Positions 25,762 through 38,723 of a stretch of DNA of 64,000 nucleotides are shown here, piece by piece. The position numbers and the translations under genes were made by a program. Position 1 is the stretch's first letter; every line of letters begins with the position of its first letter. The notes beneath the pieces were generated by a model that was given only the letters and a program-made list of their open reading frames with translations, was not told where the DNA came from and made no database searches. Source of the stretch: Sipunculus nudus (Eukaryota; Annelida; Sipuncula; Golfingiida; Sipunculidae); NCBI GenBank assembly GCA_026874595.1, contig CM049310.1, forward strand, positions 51,722,558-51,786,557, in the 5' to 3' direction.

Positions 25762-28369
25762 CATATATATATAGTATATATCTAATTTTATATTTGAAGA
25801 AACTAGGACTATGGGTGGAGATGTTATTACCATCTTCTAAGGAAATGTTTCAGGACTGACTCTAAAATATAACGGAAAAAATACAATGTATGAATAAAAA
25901 TTTAGTGACGCATATAAACAATTCTTTAAGCTATATCGTCAAATTGTTAATCGTCCACGTTTTTTCATCTTTTCTGATTTCTTAATTTCAATTGTTCGGA
26001 TTTTTTTTCACAACCAAGAAGGTCATGCAAAAATACCAATTAAATATCTCGCTATGACATCATGAAAGAGATGTGATTTTAGACAAGCACGTATTGACAT
26101 ATTATTTACATTTAACCGATAGCCCCTTATTTTCATTTATTTATTTATACATACATTTTACCAGGATGGCCAATTCAGCATGTTCAGCTGTAAGATTGGT
26201 AAATTAACATTTATTTTTAACTACGGCCCCTGACGATACGCTTACATTTGCGCATTAAACCAAAACAAAGCAACCGAGCTTCCTTGTTATGATGACACAC
26301 ACACAAACACACACAAGGAAGACACAAAATTGTTTAGAAAGAAACAATAAATTTGTATTTAACAGAATTTGGTATCTACGTGTTATTATTGTAATTAAAC
26401 GACATGTATATCGCAAAACCAACACATTTATACAATATTACATGTCGCCTTGGCTTTATTTCATATGCGGGAGGGATGAGTACCATTCGGAATAATTCGG
26501 ATATATACAAAGATGCGGGAACGTATTGTCATTGTGTATACGTAGCTGAACCACCGTTTTTTATTTCGGTTATTTTATCTGTCTGTTCAATAGTATGCAG
26601 CTGAAACAACATTCTAGTAATTTTGAAATTAAACTGACGTCAGATGGAACGTCTGATGGAAGTCAGTTAATTATATTTGGGTCTGAGTGCATCGAAGATG
26701 GCGGAGATATGCGCTTTTAAACTGCAATCTACTGTATTGCTGTATAGTCTGTGGTGTAATATGTTTACTGTTAAAGATAAACCGAATCTACGTGGAACCT
26801 CGTTAGGAGAAAATATTTAGCAAAGGTTTCAGAACTGCCCCATGAGCACGCGCCACCAATTTCATTTGTTTTTCTTATATTTTACAAATACTGCCCTGGG
26901 ACCCTTGACTGGTATATATTCAGAAGGAGAAAATATGCTCTACATTATTTATTGGTATGATAGGGAAACGTTGGGTTTTTCCAATATAACAATTTTATCT
27001 AGATTTTAAAATACATTAATTTAATGTATTTTACGTACACAATTTACACCATCATACCTGTAGGAGATGCACTGAGTACCTCTGTTCACCCTGCAAAAAT
27101 ATGGAGAGAAACAATTGATTTTCTTTGGGTGTTAAACTATATTCGGTATTTAATTTTGAAATTTACAAAAATAGTTTTTTTTTTCATTTTCACAAAAAAG
27201 GCTTCTTATTTAACAGAAAATACACTAGGTCAGAGCATATTTTACTATATGGAATGTTTTGAACAACCGAAGACAGATATGTCTGTTTAAAGTCCAATTA
27301 TATAAACCTTTTTTATTTTAAATCTTTAAAATTTCAACCAGTATTGGCAAATATCAGTGTTTAATAAACTGATTTATAGTGAATAATTTTAACTGTCGGG
27401 ATATGTTTATATCAAATGGTTATATTAAGGGTAAACTGAAACAGCGTTTTGAACACACTCTTAATTGAGTTGAAGTTCTGCGGATCGTCAGGTAAGACAA
27501 TACAGTAATGGCTCGATGTAACCGTAGGGTTTAACTGTGTCCTAAGTTGGGTTTTATTCAAGACCGATTCCATGAAAGAAAACATAACACCCGCAGGCCC
27601 AACAATCAATAATATAACATTGGTTATTCATTCTCATTCAAAGACATCACCACCAATATGCATGCTGGTGAACCTTTTCATTTAAACTTCATGACTTGAG
27701 CGTTAAATATTTTAATAGACACATCCGTTTGTTACGTCACAGAAACAAGGTCACTGACTACGTGGTGCTCTTTAAGGCAAAACATGGGCTGCGGCAGGCA
27801 CTGTGCTATCTATTTACACTACAATACCAGTCTGAGTTACGCTTCATTTTTCTCAGTGTTTAGTGACATTTTGCATATCAAATACATTAAACATGTCATT
27901 CTAGTGTCCTTGCAATTAAATAGTCATCTGAACTCCGGGAGGCCTCCCCTGTAACATTTGAATTTGCAGCTGACAATCGCATCTGATCGACAACATCCAT
28001 TCATTTATTCATGGCTAATCAAGAGGTCAGAGGTATTCACATCTCGGTTCGCACGCTTCATTTTCTGCATTTTTGTGATAGGCTGTCCTCGCCTTGCTTA
28101 ACCCCTAACCACAAAATTCAAACACCAGTGCAGTTCCATTAATATAACAAGAATAAACAATTTTATTCACTTGATCAGCAGGGGAAATGTCATACTTTCT
28201 TGTCCAGACCTTGACCACCAAACTGTTTTGATTTATATTAAACGTTTATGCCGAAAAGTGCCGGAGTACTGCTTTAATTCACTTTGGTGACTCATTAAAC
28301 TTATACGTTACAAATAACATTTTGATGTTGGTTTTTAATATAAAATCTTTATATAATAACATGATTGTC

Positions 28370-28526
28370 TTTAGACCTTTCTATCAGCTTGTTCAATTTG
28401 AAGATGTCCATGAAAGCTTAATTGGACAACATAATGATTATGAGACTCATAATCTGTGACAGATATGCCCCCTTCACTTAACAATCTCTTACATATATGT
28501 TTTATCTTATATTTTCTTATTCTTGT

Positions 28527-28570
<44 letters not shown>

Positions 28571-29084
28571 TAATAATGACAATAATAATAATAATAATAA
28601 TAATAATTCTTATTCCTATTATCATAATAGAAATAATATTAATAATAATGATAATATTAATATTAATATGAATATATAATAATAGTAATAAAATTAATAA
28701 AAATAATGTTAATTCTACTGAAAAGGAAGTCTCCTGCAATTTTTTATTTTTATTTTTATTATTTTTTATTATCTATTTTAGTTATAATCAATTTCAATTA
28801 TTTCAATTTTAATTAATTTATATTCTAATCATACGTCACAAATATTTAACCGCACTGAAACATAAAAATGATACAAACTACCATTGCCTTTCTCTTTCAA
28901 ATGAACACATATCATTGCATTTATTGTCTTATGGTTCCTCTTCTATTATTATGATTATTATAACAATAATAAAAATCAAAATAACCAAAGTACAACAAAT
29001 TTGCAAGCTTCCCTTTTCGTTCTGGTTCATTTCTTAAGCACTATATAATTATATATATATACTGCAAGCAATGGAACCAACTTA

Positions 29085-29150
<66 letters not shown>

Positions 29151-29600
29151 TTTTATTTATGTTTAATGTTAGTTGAAACCATATATAATAATAATAATAT
29201 AAAAATGATAATAATAAAATAATAATAATAATAATTCTTATTATTATTATCATAATAGAAATAATATTGATAATAATGATAATATTAATATTGATATCAA
29301 TAAATAATAATAGTAATACAATGTAAAAATATTAATAATATTTTAAATACTACTAAAAAGCCAGTCTCCAGCAATCTTTTATTTTTATTTTAAAAATCTT
29401 TTCTAGGTATAATCAATATAAATTATTTCAATTTTAATTAATTTATAGTCTAATCATACGTCATAAATATTTAACCGCACTAAAACATAAATACATTACA
29501 CAGTACAATGGTCTTTCTCTTTCAAATGAACACACCATTGCATTTATCGACTATTACGTAATGTACTAATTTTTTCTAATTATTCATCTGATTATGACGC
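28370..29600. repeat. Local tandem duplication inside block B
   Basis: The segment running from ATA-rich sequence through CATACGTCACAAATATTTAACCG to the CTCTTTCAAATGAACAC phrase occurs at about 28,500-28,925 and again at about 29,190-29,560, a spacing near 650. Block A has it once (about 8,500-8,780). The ATA-rich flanks probably mediated the event. Confidence 0.8.
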
Positions 29601-30411
29601 ATTTGTAAAAAAATATATATATTTGCAGAGGCTTCGTGTTTAGGGCAATAAACCACACTGCCTGACAGTTCATTCTTGCAGTGTTTCTGCTCAAGTGATG
29701 CCTTAATTGCTAAGGTGTTTTCATGTGCCACGTGTCGTTTTATATGTGATAGATATAAAATTTATAAAAACATTTTTAGACGGTAAGAAAATGAACAATG
29801 GGGGAGTATTTATTGTATATAAAAAGAACTGCACTGGCGAAATCTAAGTTATCTGAATATTGAAACAGATTAGTCTTTGCAGTCACCACTGGAAAAGATG
29901 TTGTAAAAATGTAACTGGCGATAGTGTTGTATGTTTAGACTACTAAGCACTGAAGGCCTGTACATGTGGCCAGTCTCACATATCACAAAACATGACCCAG
30001 AGTGGAGCACCAGCATGATAACCTGCATGTGTCCTTACAGTAACCACTACATAGCCTGCATTTGGCTTTGTCACCAGCTGGACTCCCTCTGTATAGTTCC
30101 ATAACCGTCCCCTTTCAGTTAATTAGCTGATCATTACTAATCAGGATTAATCTAACCACGACTGTGACTTTGTCAAATAAAAGGTGTGAAATTTTGTAAG
30201 CAAATACTGTTATTCGGCTAGTGCAGCTAGTAGCTCTGTAGCTCATACGCAATTTATGGAAATAGATAGTTAGATAGATAATGCTTTATTTCAGACTCAC
30301 GGTTCATATTCATACATGCATAGGTCAGTGTACACATAATATGTAGACAAAAATAAATAAAGACATATATATATATATATATATATGCACATATATAACG
30401 TTATATATACC

Positions 30412-30452
<41 letters not shown>

Positions 30453-31117
30453 GTACAAATATATACATACATGCGCATAACCATATATACATATACACAT
30501 ATACACATTATACACGCATGCATATATAAATGATATATAGATATACCATTGTCTTAATTTTCGAACCATGAAACAAGAATTGCTCCCATAGATGATATAG
30601 ATTCGATCTAAGTATAGGTCTGTATTATTAACAATCTTTATGAATTAGTTATTGCTTTCTGATATTCTTCTTTTTAAGCAATATAAGTTTGCTTGCGCAT
30701 TAGAGCATCAAAATGAGTAAGATTACATGTCACCCCCTTTTTCTTTGAGGGTTGTTTTATATTTAAGTATTCATGCATACATGTACCTGGAACACATGCA
30801 ACTATTGGCATGCCAGTTTATTTTTTCATACATTAAAATGAAAAAAAAAATATCCTTTGGGGTATAATATGTTGTTATATGCGTTTAAGCATATATGCAG
30901 AAATTTGTGGGGTCAAGATGTTAATGGTTATGTTTGGACAGTTCATCATTCATGACTAGGTTTAAAGACTGTGTTCATACAAAATTGCAGGGACTGCATT
31001 ATGATGAGCATATGTGATACACATTTTTTTAAAAAACACTAGCTTTTGTTGTTATATAAACTACCTTTTTAATTTCCTGCTGATTATTCAAATATATTTA
31101 TATAATTTTTTTATATT

Positions 31118-31500
31118 GTTACGAAGATAAATTTTTCAGGGGAAAATACTGGGCCGATCTGGGATTCGAACCCACGTCAGTGAAGCACAAGTCCGGCGTA
31201 CCAACCGCTTTGCTAAAATAACAAGCTTCACCAGCGAGACAGTTCGGTCCGCTTTTATGAGAAAAAGACGAATTATCCCAGGAGTCACTTTTTGGTGAGC
31301 TTATTCCCTGGGCCACAATGTTTACCGTCACGTTGGACAAGCCCCCATTTTGTTACAAAGACAAATTGCTCAGGGGAAAATACTGGGCCGATCCGGAATT
31401 CGAACCCATAATGGTGGCGCACAAGTCCGGCGTACCGACAGCTTCGCTAGAAAAGCAAGCTTCACTACAGTTCGGTCCGCTTTTATGTCACCCCGTAACC
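31118..31500 (-). mobile_element. Pair of tRNA-derived SINE-like units, block B only
   Basis: Two similar units start at 31,118 and 31,352 (spacing 234). On the minus strand each carries a B-box-like core (GGGTTCGAATCCC in the first, GGGTTCGAATTCC in the second) and ends in the shared CCAGTATTTTCCCCTGA text. They interrupt sequence that is continuous in block A near 9,890. A true tRNA gene is unlikely because no acceptor stem closes and both copies share non-tRNA flanks. Confidence 0.7.
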
Positions 31501-31705
31501 ATATTCACATGGAGTCATTAAAGATGCCTATTCACCTACCTTTTGAAAAAAGAATTTAAATCATTTCTGGCTTCCATTGTGTGTATATTAATGATCTAAG
31601 GGTAATTTTGGTTGTGACAAGTTCTTACAAGGCCTCCCAGAAGGATGTATATGAACTTCTTAATAACAACATATTTGTAAACACTGCAATGTAGAACAAG
31701 GAGCC

Positions 31706-33620
31706 TGTGGGCCATGGCGCTCAGCTGAAATTGATCATGAGAATATTTTTATATTATAATCAGCCGAATTTTGTCAATTAATTTGTAAATTGATGGGCCC
31801 TGTGATTTTGACCATTGAGCTTGTGAACTCAAAATCCATAAGGTTCTTCCATTATTGGCAAAATGTTGAAGAAGGAAGGTTTGGGATGAAGTTGGGCTTA
31901 AAAAGCATCCATAATCTTTTTAAAGTGGGTCCTGTGACCTTGACTTTTGACCTCATGACCCACAAATCAAAAGGGCTCGTACTTTAGTGGTCTGCCATAT
32001 ATTAGTCGAGTTTGAAACCGATATTTAAATCCAACCTGGAGTTATCATCTGGAAACAAATATGTGGACATATTCAGCACAAAAGGTTTCAGGAAACTAGA
32101 TGAAATCACAGTTGCAAACCTGATAGCATCAATATAATTTGGAAGTCTTGAAATAAAGGAAAATTAATAAAAAATAGACAAATATACAGGTGGCGCCACC
32201 AGTTTTTAGGAGCTGAAGAAACCAGTCATAATCCATAAACACACCATGGGTTTCCGGACACTAGATGACACAACAGTTGAGAAACTGACATAATTGCTGT
32301 CATTAAAAAAAAAAAAAAACAGAAAAAATCGTAAAAATCAGAAAAAAATGCAGGTGGCACCACCAGTTTTCTGAAACTGACAACCTTGGTCATGGTAAAT
32401 AGTCAGGACAAGAATCAGGGAAATCCATGCATTAATTATGAAGTTAATGGAGGTTTTGTATCAAATTTTAAATTATTCTAGGGGGTACTTACAAACCCAA
32501 TAGCTCGGAGCATATAGGTCACAGTAGTGACCTAATTTCAGGTTTCCATGGAGATTTTTATAGATCTCCCTGGATATTTTGTTACCGATTTCTAGGTTAA
32601 ACGGTGTCAAAACGTGCCAGTCTATAACGTATACAGAAGGACAGACAGACGGGTAGACAGAGAGCCGGACAGACAACGGACGCTGACCAATCACTATATA
32701 GCTCAGTCGACTTACAGTCAGCGGAGCTAGAACGGGAAAAACATGTTATCAAAGGTGTTAGGTTGCATGTATGTGGAGGTAGAGAGGTCACTTATAGGCG
32801 AATCCGGAAGGGGGCACGTGCACCCCCTATAGCTTTCCATTTTTTTTTTTTTGCTGGCTTGCACACCCCGTCTGGCCCTTTGTTATTTAGTATTAAATTT
32901 ATAAATGTGATTAAAGATCAATTTTATATCATGTTTTCCCATTCCTTCCTTACCATTCACCCCATAATATCTCCCTGTTTGAGCCATTCCCTTGTGAAGT
33001 TGTCTGCATTGATGATTTATTAAGCAGCACTGTTCGAAGACGATATATGTGCAATCTGTTTTTTTTTTTCTCCGACAATTATCGCTTACATTCAGTAAGA
33101 AATGAAAATGATGGAGCTTTATATAGAAGGCTTAGGACCAAGTAAATCGTAGATTTGGATCTGGTGGTAAAGTAATGCCCATTGCTTCTTATTAGTGGAG
33201 GGTCCTGGAAAGAGGAATATGACAGGGAGGTTAAAACCCTTTGACCACATAAAATATTATTATAAAAAAATAAACGAAATGTCATTAGAGAAATGGTTCC
33301 ATTTTACTTTACTATTGACCTTCTCGTGTCCATTGTCCCCTCTGCTTGGCTATTCTCTACCTTACACAACTCTGTAAGATTGCCTCTAGGTATATGGAAG
33401 TTGCATAATTGTATATTATTCTTGACAAATATGCCAATGATCTATGCGTTTTGTGTGAAAGTTTATTTATTTAAATTATTACTGAAATATTTTTATCATT
33501 AATTTGTAAGAACACAATGGGAGAGGAGGAACCTTATGAATTTAAACTTGTGTTAACAAGTTTAATAGTTCCTCTAATTAAGTAGTTGAATGTTTCAGGA
33601 ATTTAAATCATATCAAGGCC
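31706..33620. other. Interspersed-repeat debris, no gene
   Basis: This contains phrases such as GTGACCTTGACTTTTGACC near 31,930, also seen at 11,200-12,400. A GGTGGCGCCACC palindrome lies at 32,189-32,200, with a near copy, GGTGGCACCACC, near 32,352. Short A and T runs are present. No conserved protein was recognised. Confidence 0.5.
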
Positions 33621-33902
33621 ATAAAAAATAAAAAGGTATGGTTCTCAGGCACTTTTTTTTCCAGAAATCAGTGCGGGTGGGCTGCATTTTATTTTTTACC
33701 TTTTTTTGTTTCATTATAAATGTCATATGATCAGGGAAAAGCATGAAAATAATTTGTTTTGCTAAACAGGTAAAAGCACTACATAAATTGTATTATATAT
33801 CTTTTTTTGAAAAATCAAAATCAAAATAAAATGTTTTGATGGGGAGGGGTAAAATTGATGCTGGCGGTGCTTGCATGAGAACCATACGTTTTATTTTTTT
33901 TT
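33621..33902. mobile_element. Short inverted-repeat element (MITE-like)
   Basis: The left end carries AAAAGGTATGGTTCTCAGGCA. The right end, reverse complemented, carries AAAACGTATGGTTCTCATGCA. The element is about 280 bp with no coding capacity and has A-rich sequence at the outer edges. The superfamily is not identifiable from this. Confidence 0.6.
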
Positions 33903-34734
33903 GCCTTATCATCATTTATAACAAAACCAAAAAATGGTGAATACTGAATACACTGTTAGGTAAAATTGTATTGTTATGTACTTAATTTTAAACTGTGTGG
34001 GTCAAGTTGATATGGAGTGTTCGATTTTAATTAAATAATTCAATATTTTAAGTACCCATATTGCCTGTTGTAAAATGTTTATTAAGAATTCAATTTATCA
34101 GCCCTAAAGACAGGTGCATACCAAAGCATATCTACTGACAGACACCTGGGGACTGACCAGGGACCTGATGACCAAGCAGTCAACAGCATGACTCCTTAAA
34201 ATTGTTTTTCCTATGATCATACTATATGTTGACGTGTGTGATTTAGTCAAGAATCAATTTACTTGCCAAAGAATTGCCCTATTTGAGTCAACAACCCCAC
34301 TTTTGTGCAAAGTGGTTAGTGGTTACTAGACATCACTCAGTCCTTAACAACAAACAAACTGAAAAAGTCCTACCATCAGCAAAACATGGTATTGCCTTCC
34401 ACTCACAAAAATGGTCATTCATTATAAATATATGAAAAACTCATAAACGTTTCCGAGGGTTTCATTTTCATTTATGTTTATTTGCAGGTTGAATGAAGGC
34501 CAAATTTTGTAAAAAAATAATGCAGGGTGGGTCGGGTGTGGGCTGAAACCTAAATGTGCGAGGCGGGTTCAGCTGATTTTTTCTTTGTAAGTGCAGGGTG
34601 GTGTAGGCTTTCTCAACTGCAGGGCGGTGCAGGTTTTCCCACCTGCGGGGTGGGGTGGTTGCAGACTGATACTTGTTTTATGGGGCAGGTGTGGGCTCTA
34701 AATACAGGCCCACGCAGGGCTGCAGGCCTGCGGG

Positions 34735-34945
34735 GCCTGGACAGTCAAAGGGTAAAATGCTCAAGGCTCTCTCCGCTGGCATCCCGGGTTCAATCCCTGG
34801 CGTGGCTATGAGAGTGCCGGGGTTAAAGTTGCCTGACCAAGGCCAGTGGTTTTATCAGGGTTCTCTGGTTTCCTCCATCTTCACAGTCTACTGAAAGCCA
34901 CAATCTGTGCCACTGATAGTGCAGTGAACAATAAAATATACTGAG
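34735..34945 (+). mobile_element. tRNA-derived SINE, second family
   Basis: A B-box-like GGGTTCAATCCCTGG lies at about 34,788. A body with GGTTCTCTGGTTTCCTCCA follows and ends in AATAAAATA. The 5' head is degenerate. The head and body differ from the 6,250 and 63,750 SINEs. Confidence 0.65.
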
Positions 34946-35982
34946 TGAAATGTAATTTATTTACTTCTTAATGTAACCTTTAAATAATAACATCTGTTGT
35001 TAAAATGGTTGTGAAACTGGACTAAAGGCCCCACCAAAACAAATTGTTTTACAGACCCTAAGAACAAAGAATATGATGCAAGAGAGTTAAATTTTGTTTG
35101 CAATTATAAGTCAAAACACAAGAGGAGACATTTTGCAAGACTGTACTTGAAAAAAAAAAGAACACTGCTTCAGTTCTTGAACCTGTGCATATAATCAATA
35201 CAAAAATTAGTGAATTTTCATACCAATAAGAATTCAGGAATCAAAGCAAGACCACAATAGCAATATTACAAAGGACCTATAGTCATCATGTACAAATACA
35301 TGTATTGATCAACGACAAAATTGGGCCAGTGTATCTTTGGAACAACTATTTCTTTGTGCGACCCAAGTACTCATAAAATGAGTTTTAACAAAATGTCATA
35401 GTATAAATGGAAGGTTAGAGAATGATGTATGTCAGTACTTTTATTCAATCACCCGCATACACCAATGTCCACAACATATTTATTATACAAAAAGCATCAC
35501 TGATTTATTTGATGCTCACCTGTCATACGTTTAATCTTATCAATAGTTCTGTACAAATCACTGATAGATAGTTCACCTAATCTTTAAAAATCTACAAAAA
35601 TGTCCACATTATATCAAAACTGCCCTTATATTAGTTATAACAAATGTTCAGGATCATGAGAAATATTTTAATACTTTGTACATTTGCAGTGACTTCTGTT
35701 ATTTATTTAAAGCACATATTGTTCAGAGAACACTTTCTCATTTAACCAACTTACATTTGATAAATTTGCGATGATATAAAAATACTGAATAAGAACAAAA
35801 TAGTATTTGTTGTTCAACAGACTTCATATGGATGTGACAAAAATCTATGTTTGGTCCACTGCCTTAAGGAGCACACATGTTCAAAATATTAAATCACTGA
35901 TGGTCTACAAAATTATAATATATCAACTGATATAACTGCACTGATTAAGTCATGCACTTTGCATGGCTCACAAACCTGGAGA

Positions 35983-35988
35983 TTTATT
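35983..35988 (-). terminator. Candidate poly(A) signal of SSNA1
   Basis: AATAAA on the minus strand, 78 bases past the SSNA1 stop codon. Confidence 0.55.
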
Positions 35989-36065
35989 TCACTGCAAGTA
36001 AAAAGGGCATCACAGTTAGCTCAGTTTTCTCTACAGTCAATTCGTATTCTATGAATTGTTCAGCT

Positions 36066-36986
36066 TCAGGAAGCAGTGGGTGCTGTGCTTTTGGTCATGT
36101 TAGATCCTGTAGATTGTTGCTTGGATCCAAGTGTCTGTGTTTCTTTCCTCAATACATGAAGTAATGTCTGGGAACTCTCAAGGATCTGCAACACACATAA
36201 TTAATGACTTAATTGACCTATCCACCAGAGCCCAAATGCTCCACCCTTTTAACCTAATTATTACAATGAGCCCCCAAAATGCTCCTACACAGAATGTCTT
36301 CCATGCCCATGGTGGCGAGAGCTTCTTACAATATAATGATGACGTCATAAAGGTAAATGACGCATGACGTTGTATTGACCAACGTCATCAATTGGTATTG
36401 CTGTCCTCATATCGCAGTCATTGTGAACTGTTTTGCAATATTTTGGATTATTTGTTTCATATGAATTACATGCCAGGTAAGACATTATCATTTACTCGGT
36501 AGTCAGAGTGTCACACCACACACGCAGCGGACATATATTCCCGAGTTCTTTCACACTGAAAAGTCCAAAATACCACTCGTTGTCTGAACTGAAGAACACG
36601 GTTTATTCCGGTAACATCCAACAATTGGCCACCGTCGTCGTTGACTGGTTCCAATCTTACAATAACAACGTCTTCAACAAATACCAATCGCGTATATCTT
36701 CTAACGCCCTGATCGGCTACAACAGTTTAGGGACATATCGGCCGCCGTCGACATCGGCCGCCGGCCTCAAATGGACCATATCGGCTGCCGGCGCCCAGCG
36801 GGACGCAATATCGGCCGCCAGCTGCAGTTGCCCACAGGCCTGTATTAACTCTGTCAAGTCAACCATATCGGCCGCGGAAAGAACAAGGCTACCATATCGG
36901 CCGCCGCCTCCTCATTATACGTTTCATTGGATAAGTTATAGTCTCTCTCTCTCTCTCTCTCTCTCATATTGTATATATAATGTATG

Positions 36987-37046
<60 letters not shown>

Positions 37047-37206
37047 CCTACATAAATACTAAAGCATTATAATAAAAATGTAAATGAATTAATAAACCAA
37101 ATCACCGACTTATCTTCAAAATAAAGCGAATATAATAAATCAAGGCATAACATGAATATATTTTATATAAAAATTAATGTATTTTGATATAAATTATATA
37201 AATTAT

Positions 37207-37256
<50 letters not shown>

Positions 37257-38166
37257 CATACTAATTATGCAAGTATTCATCGGGTTATCTTCCAGATAGA
37301 TAATATTGAAAAAAACGCCCTCCAGTGTGACTGCTGTGATGGTTGGTAGCACCTCAAGTGTAATACAGGAGTGTCAGTTGTGGAATATGAAGAGGCGACC
37401 AGAGAAGGGTGGCTTGATTGGATGTGCCAGCCTTGCCGACAGATGGCGACATCGCCAGCCGAGAATTCCGCCGAAGGTGAAGAACAACAACCTGAACCTG
37501 TAGACGAGACCCCAGAGGAAGCAACTACTGCAGCCCCCCTAGATCTGCTTCAGTCCGAACCTGTAGACGAGACCCCGGATCGAGGAAGCAGCTACTGCTG
37601 CCCCCAAAGATCTGCTTCAGCCTGAACCTGTAGACGAGACCCCGGAGGAAGCAGTTAATGCAGCCCCAGAGGAAACACCGGCACAGGACGCCAGTCTGTA
37701 CGCGGAAGACCTCGCTTCCTTCCACGAACCCTAAGCACTGGAAGAAAGGGACTCGGCCGTTTGGTCAAGTTGCTGCACAAGGAGGCACAGGGTGTGAATA
37801 TGACAGCCGAACTAGTGTCAAGGGAGCAAGTCTCCAGGATATTGTCACACAGAAGCCGTGACGTAAACAGTCGACTCTTTGCGTTATGTAGAGAGTATGG
37901 GGATGGGGAGCGGAGCGCAACCTCTCTCTTGGCTGCAGGTAGCAGATTGGTTTGCCCCAAACCAAGTCTGCAACCCGCGGACGAGCCGCAGCAGCAAGAG
38001 GACCAGCAAGTGATCGCCTGAGCTATTGTTTTTCTGTTTTTTTTTTTAATCTTGTGAGATACATGTATAAATATTCGCTGTGATATCTTTTTTTTTCTCA
38101 TGTACTTTTATATTAGTTTTATGTAGAGATGATGATGATGCCTATTAGTAAGTTGGTTTTAGTTAG

Positions 38167-38242
<76 letters not shown>

Positions 38243-38391
38243 CTTTCCTTGGATTTAAATGAGATTAATGTTTTCCATGTATATTGTTACATTTTTTTGT
38301 AAATATTCTTTGTAAATATTAGTATAAAGATTTTCTTTTGTTCACACGTTTTAGTAAGATTTTATTGGGTTGGATTTTAGCGTAGAAGTAT

Positions 38392-38441
<50 letters not shown>

Positions 38442-38686
38442 TATTGAGATGTTTCTGTGATGCTTTTATCATGCAGTAGTTTTGGTCAGTGTTTGTAATG
38501 GTTATTGTCATTTCTGTTAATAAATGTGTATTTACTGTAATTTGTCGTTTTTCCGATTTGGAGTTTGTGCGTGTTTGAGGTGGAGTTGAAAACGTTTGCA
38601 AAATGCTCGTGGTCACACTGAATTAAAAAAGCTTCAATTCATATAAAATATTGAATGAAAATTGATATGTACATATATACATATAT

Positions 38687-38723
<37 letters not shown>

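Larger units (their letters stand above)
22591..31117. other. Upstream region of paralogue B, no gene recognised
   Basis: AT-rich DNA matching 2,972-9,880. (TA)n arrays lie at 24,820-24,865, 25,721-25,774, 29,086-29,131 (followed by a GA run to 29,150) and 30,364-30,445. An (ATA)n run is at 28,530-28,610. A TATA-like element, CATATATTTTTAG, lies some 55 bases before the signal-peptide ATG on the minus strand and is roughly kept in block A. No protein family was recognised in any frame. Confidence 0.6.
19562..31705. repeat. Segmental duplication, block B (part matching the window's block A)
   Basis: Homologous to 1-10,080. It is longer because of a 57-base insertion near 21,650, expanded TA and ATA arrays (24,820; 25,721; 28,530; 29,086; 30,364), an internal duplication at 28,370-29,600 and a SINE pair at 31,118-31,500. 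Block B also continues left to 12,966 with the 3' half of the gene, for which block A's counterpart is outside the window. Confidence 0.92.
33903..36065. other. Gene-free stretch 3' of SSNA1
   Basis: G-rich, loosely repeated phrases of the type GCAGGGTGGTG occur at 34,520-34,720, and a SINE at 34,735-34,945. The remainder is AT-rich and featureless, ending in the probable 3' untranslated region of SSNA1 (poly(A) signal at 35,983). Confidence 0.5.

Noticed and set aside
28371-28739. Poly-Ile and poly-Asn open frames on both strands
   Set aside because: They translate an (ATA)n array; low complexity with no gene context.
36508-37062. 184-codon plus-strand ORF
   Set aside because: It runs across the LTR/MULE junction and a microsatellite; an accident of the inverted-repeat sequence.
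37655-38101. 148-codon minus-strand ORF in the MULE
   Set aside because: It is antisense to the coding remnant at 37,735-38,021 and matches nothing.
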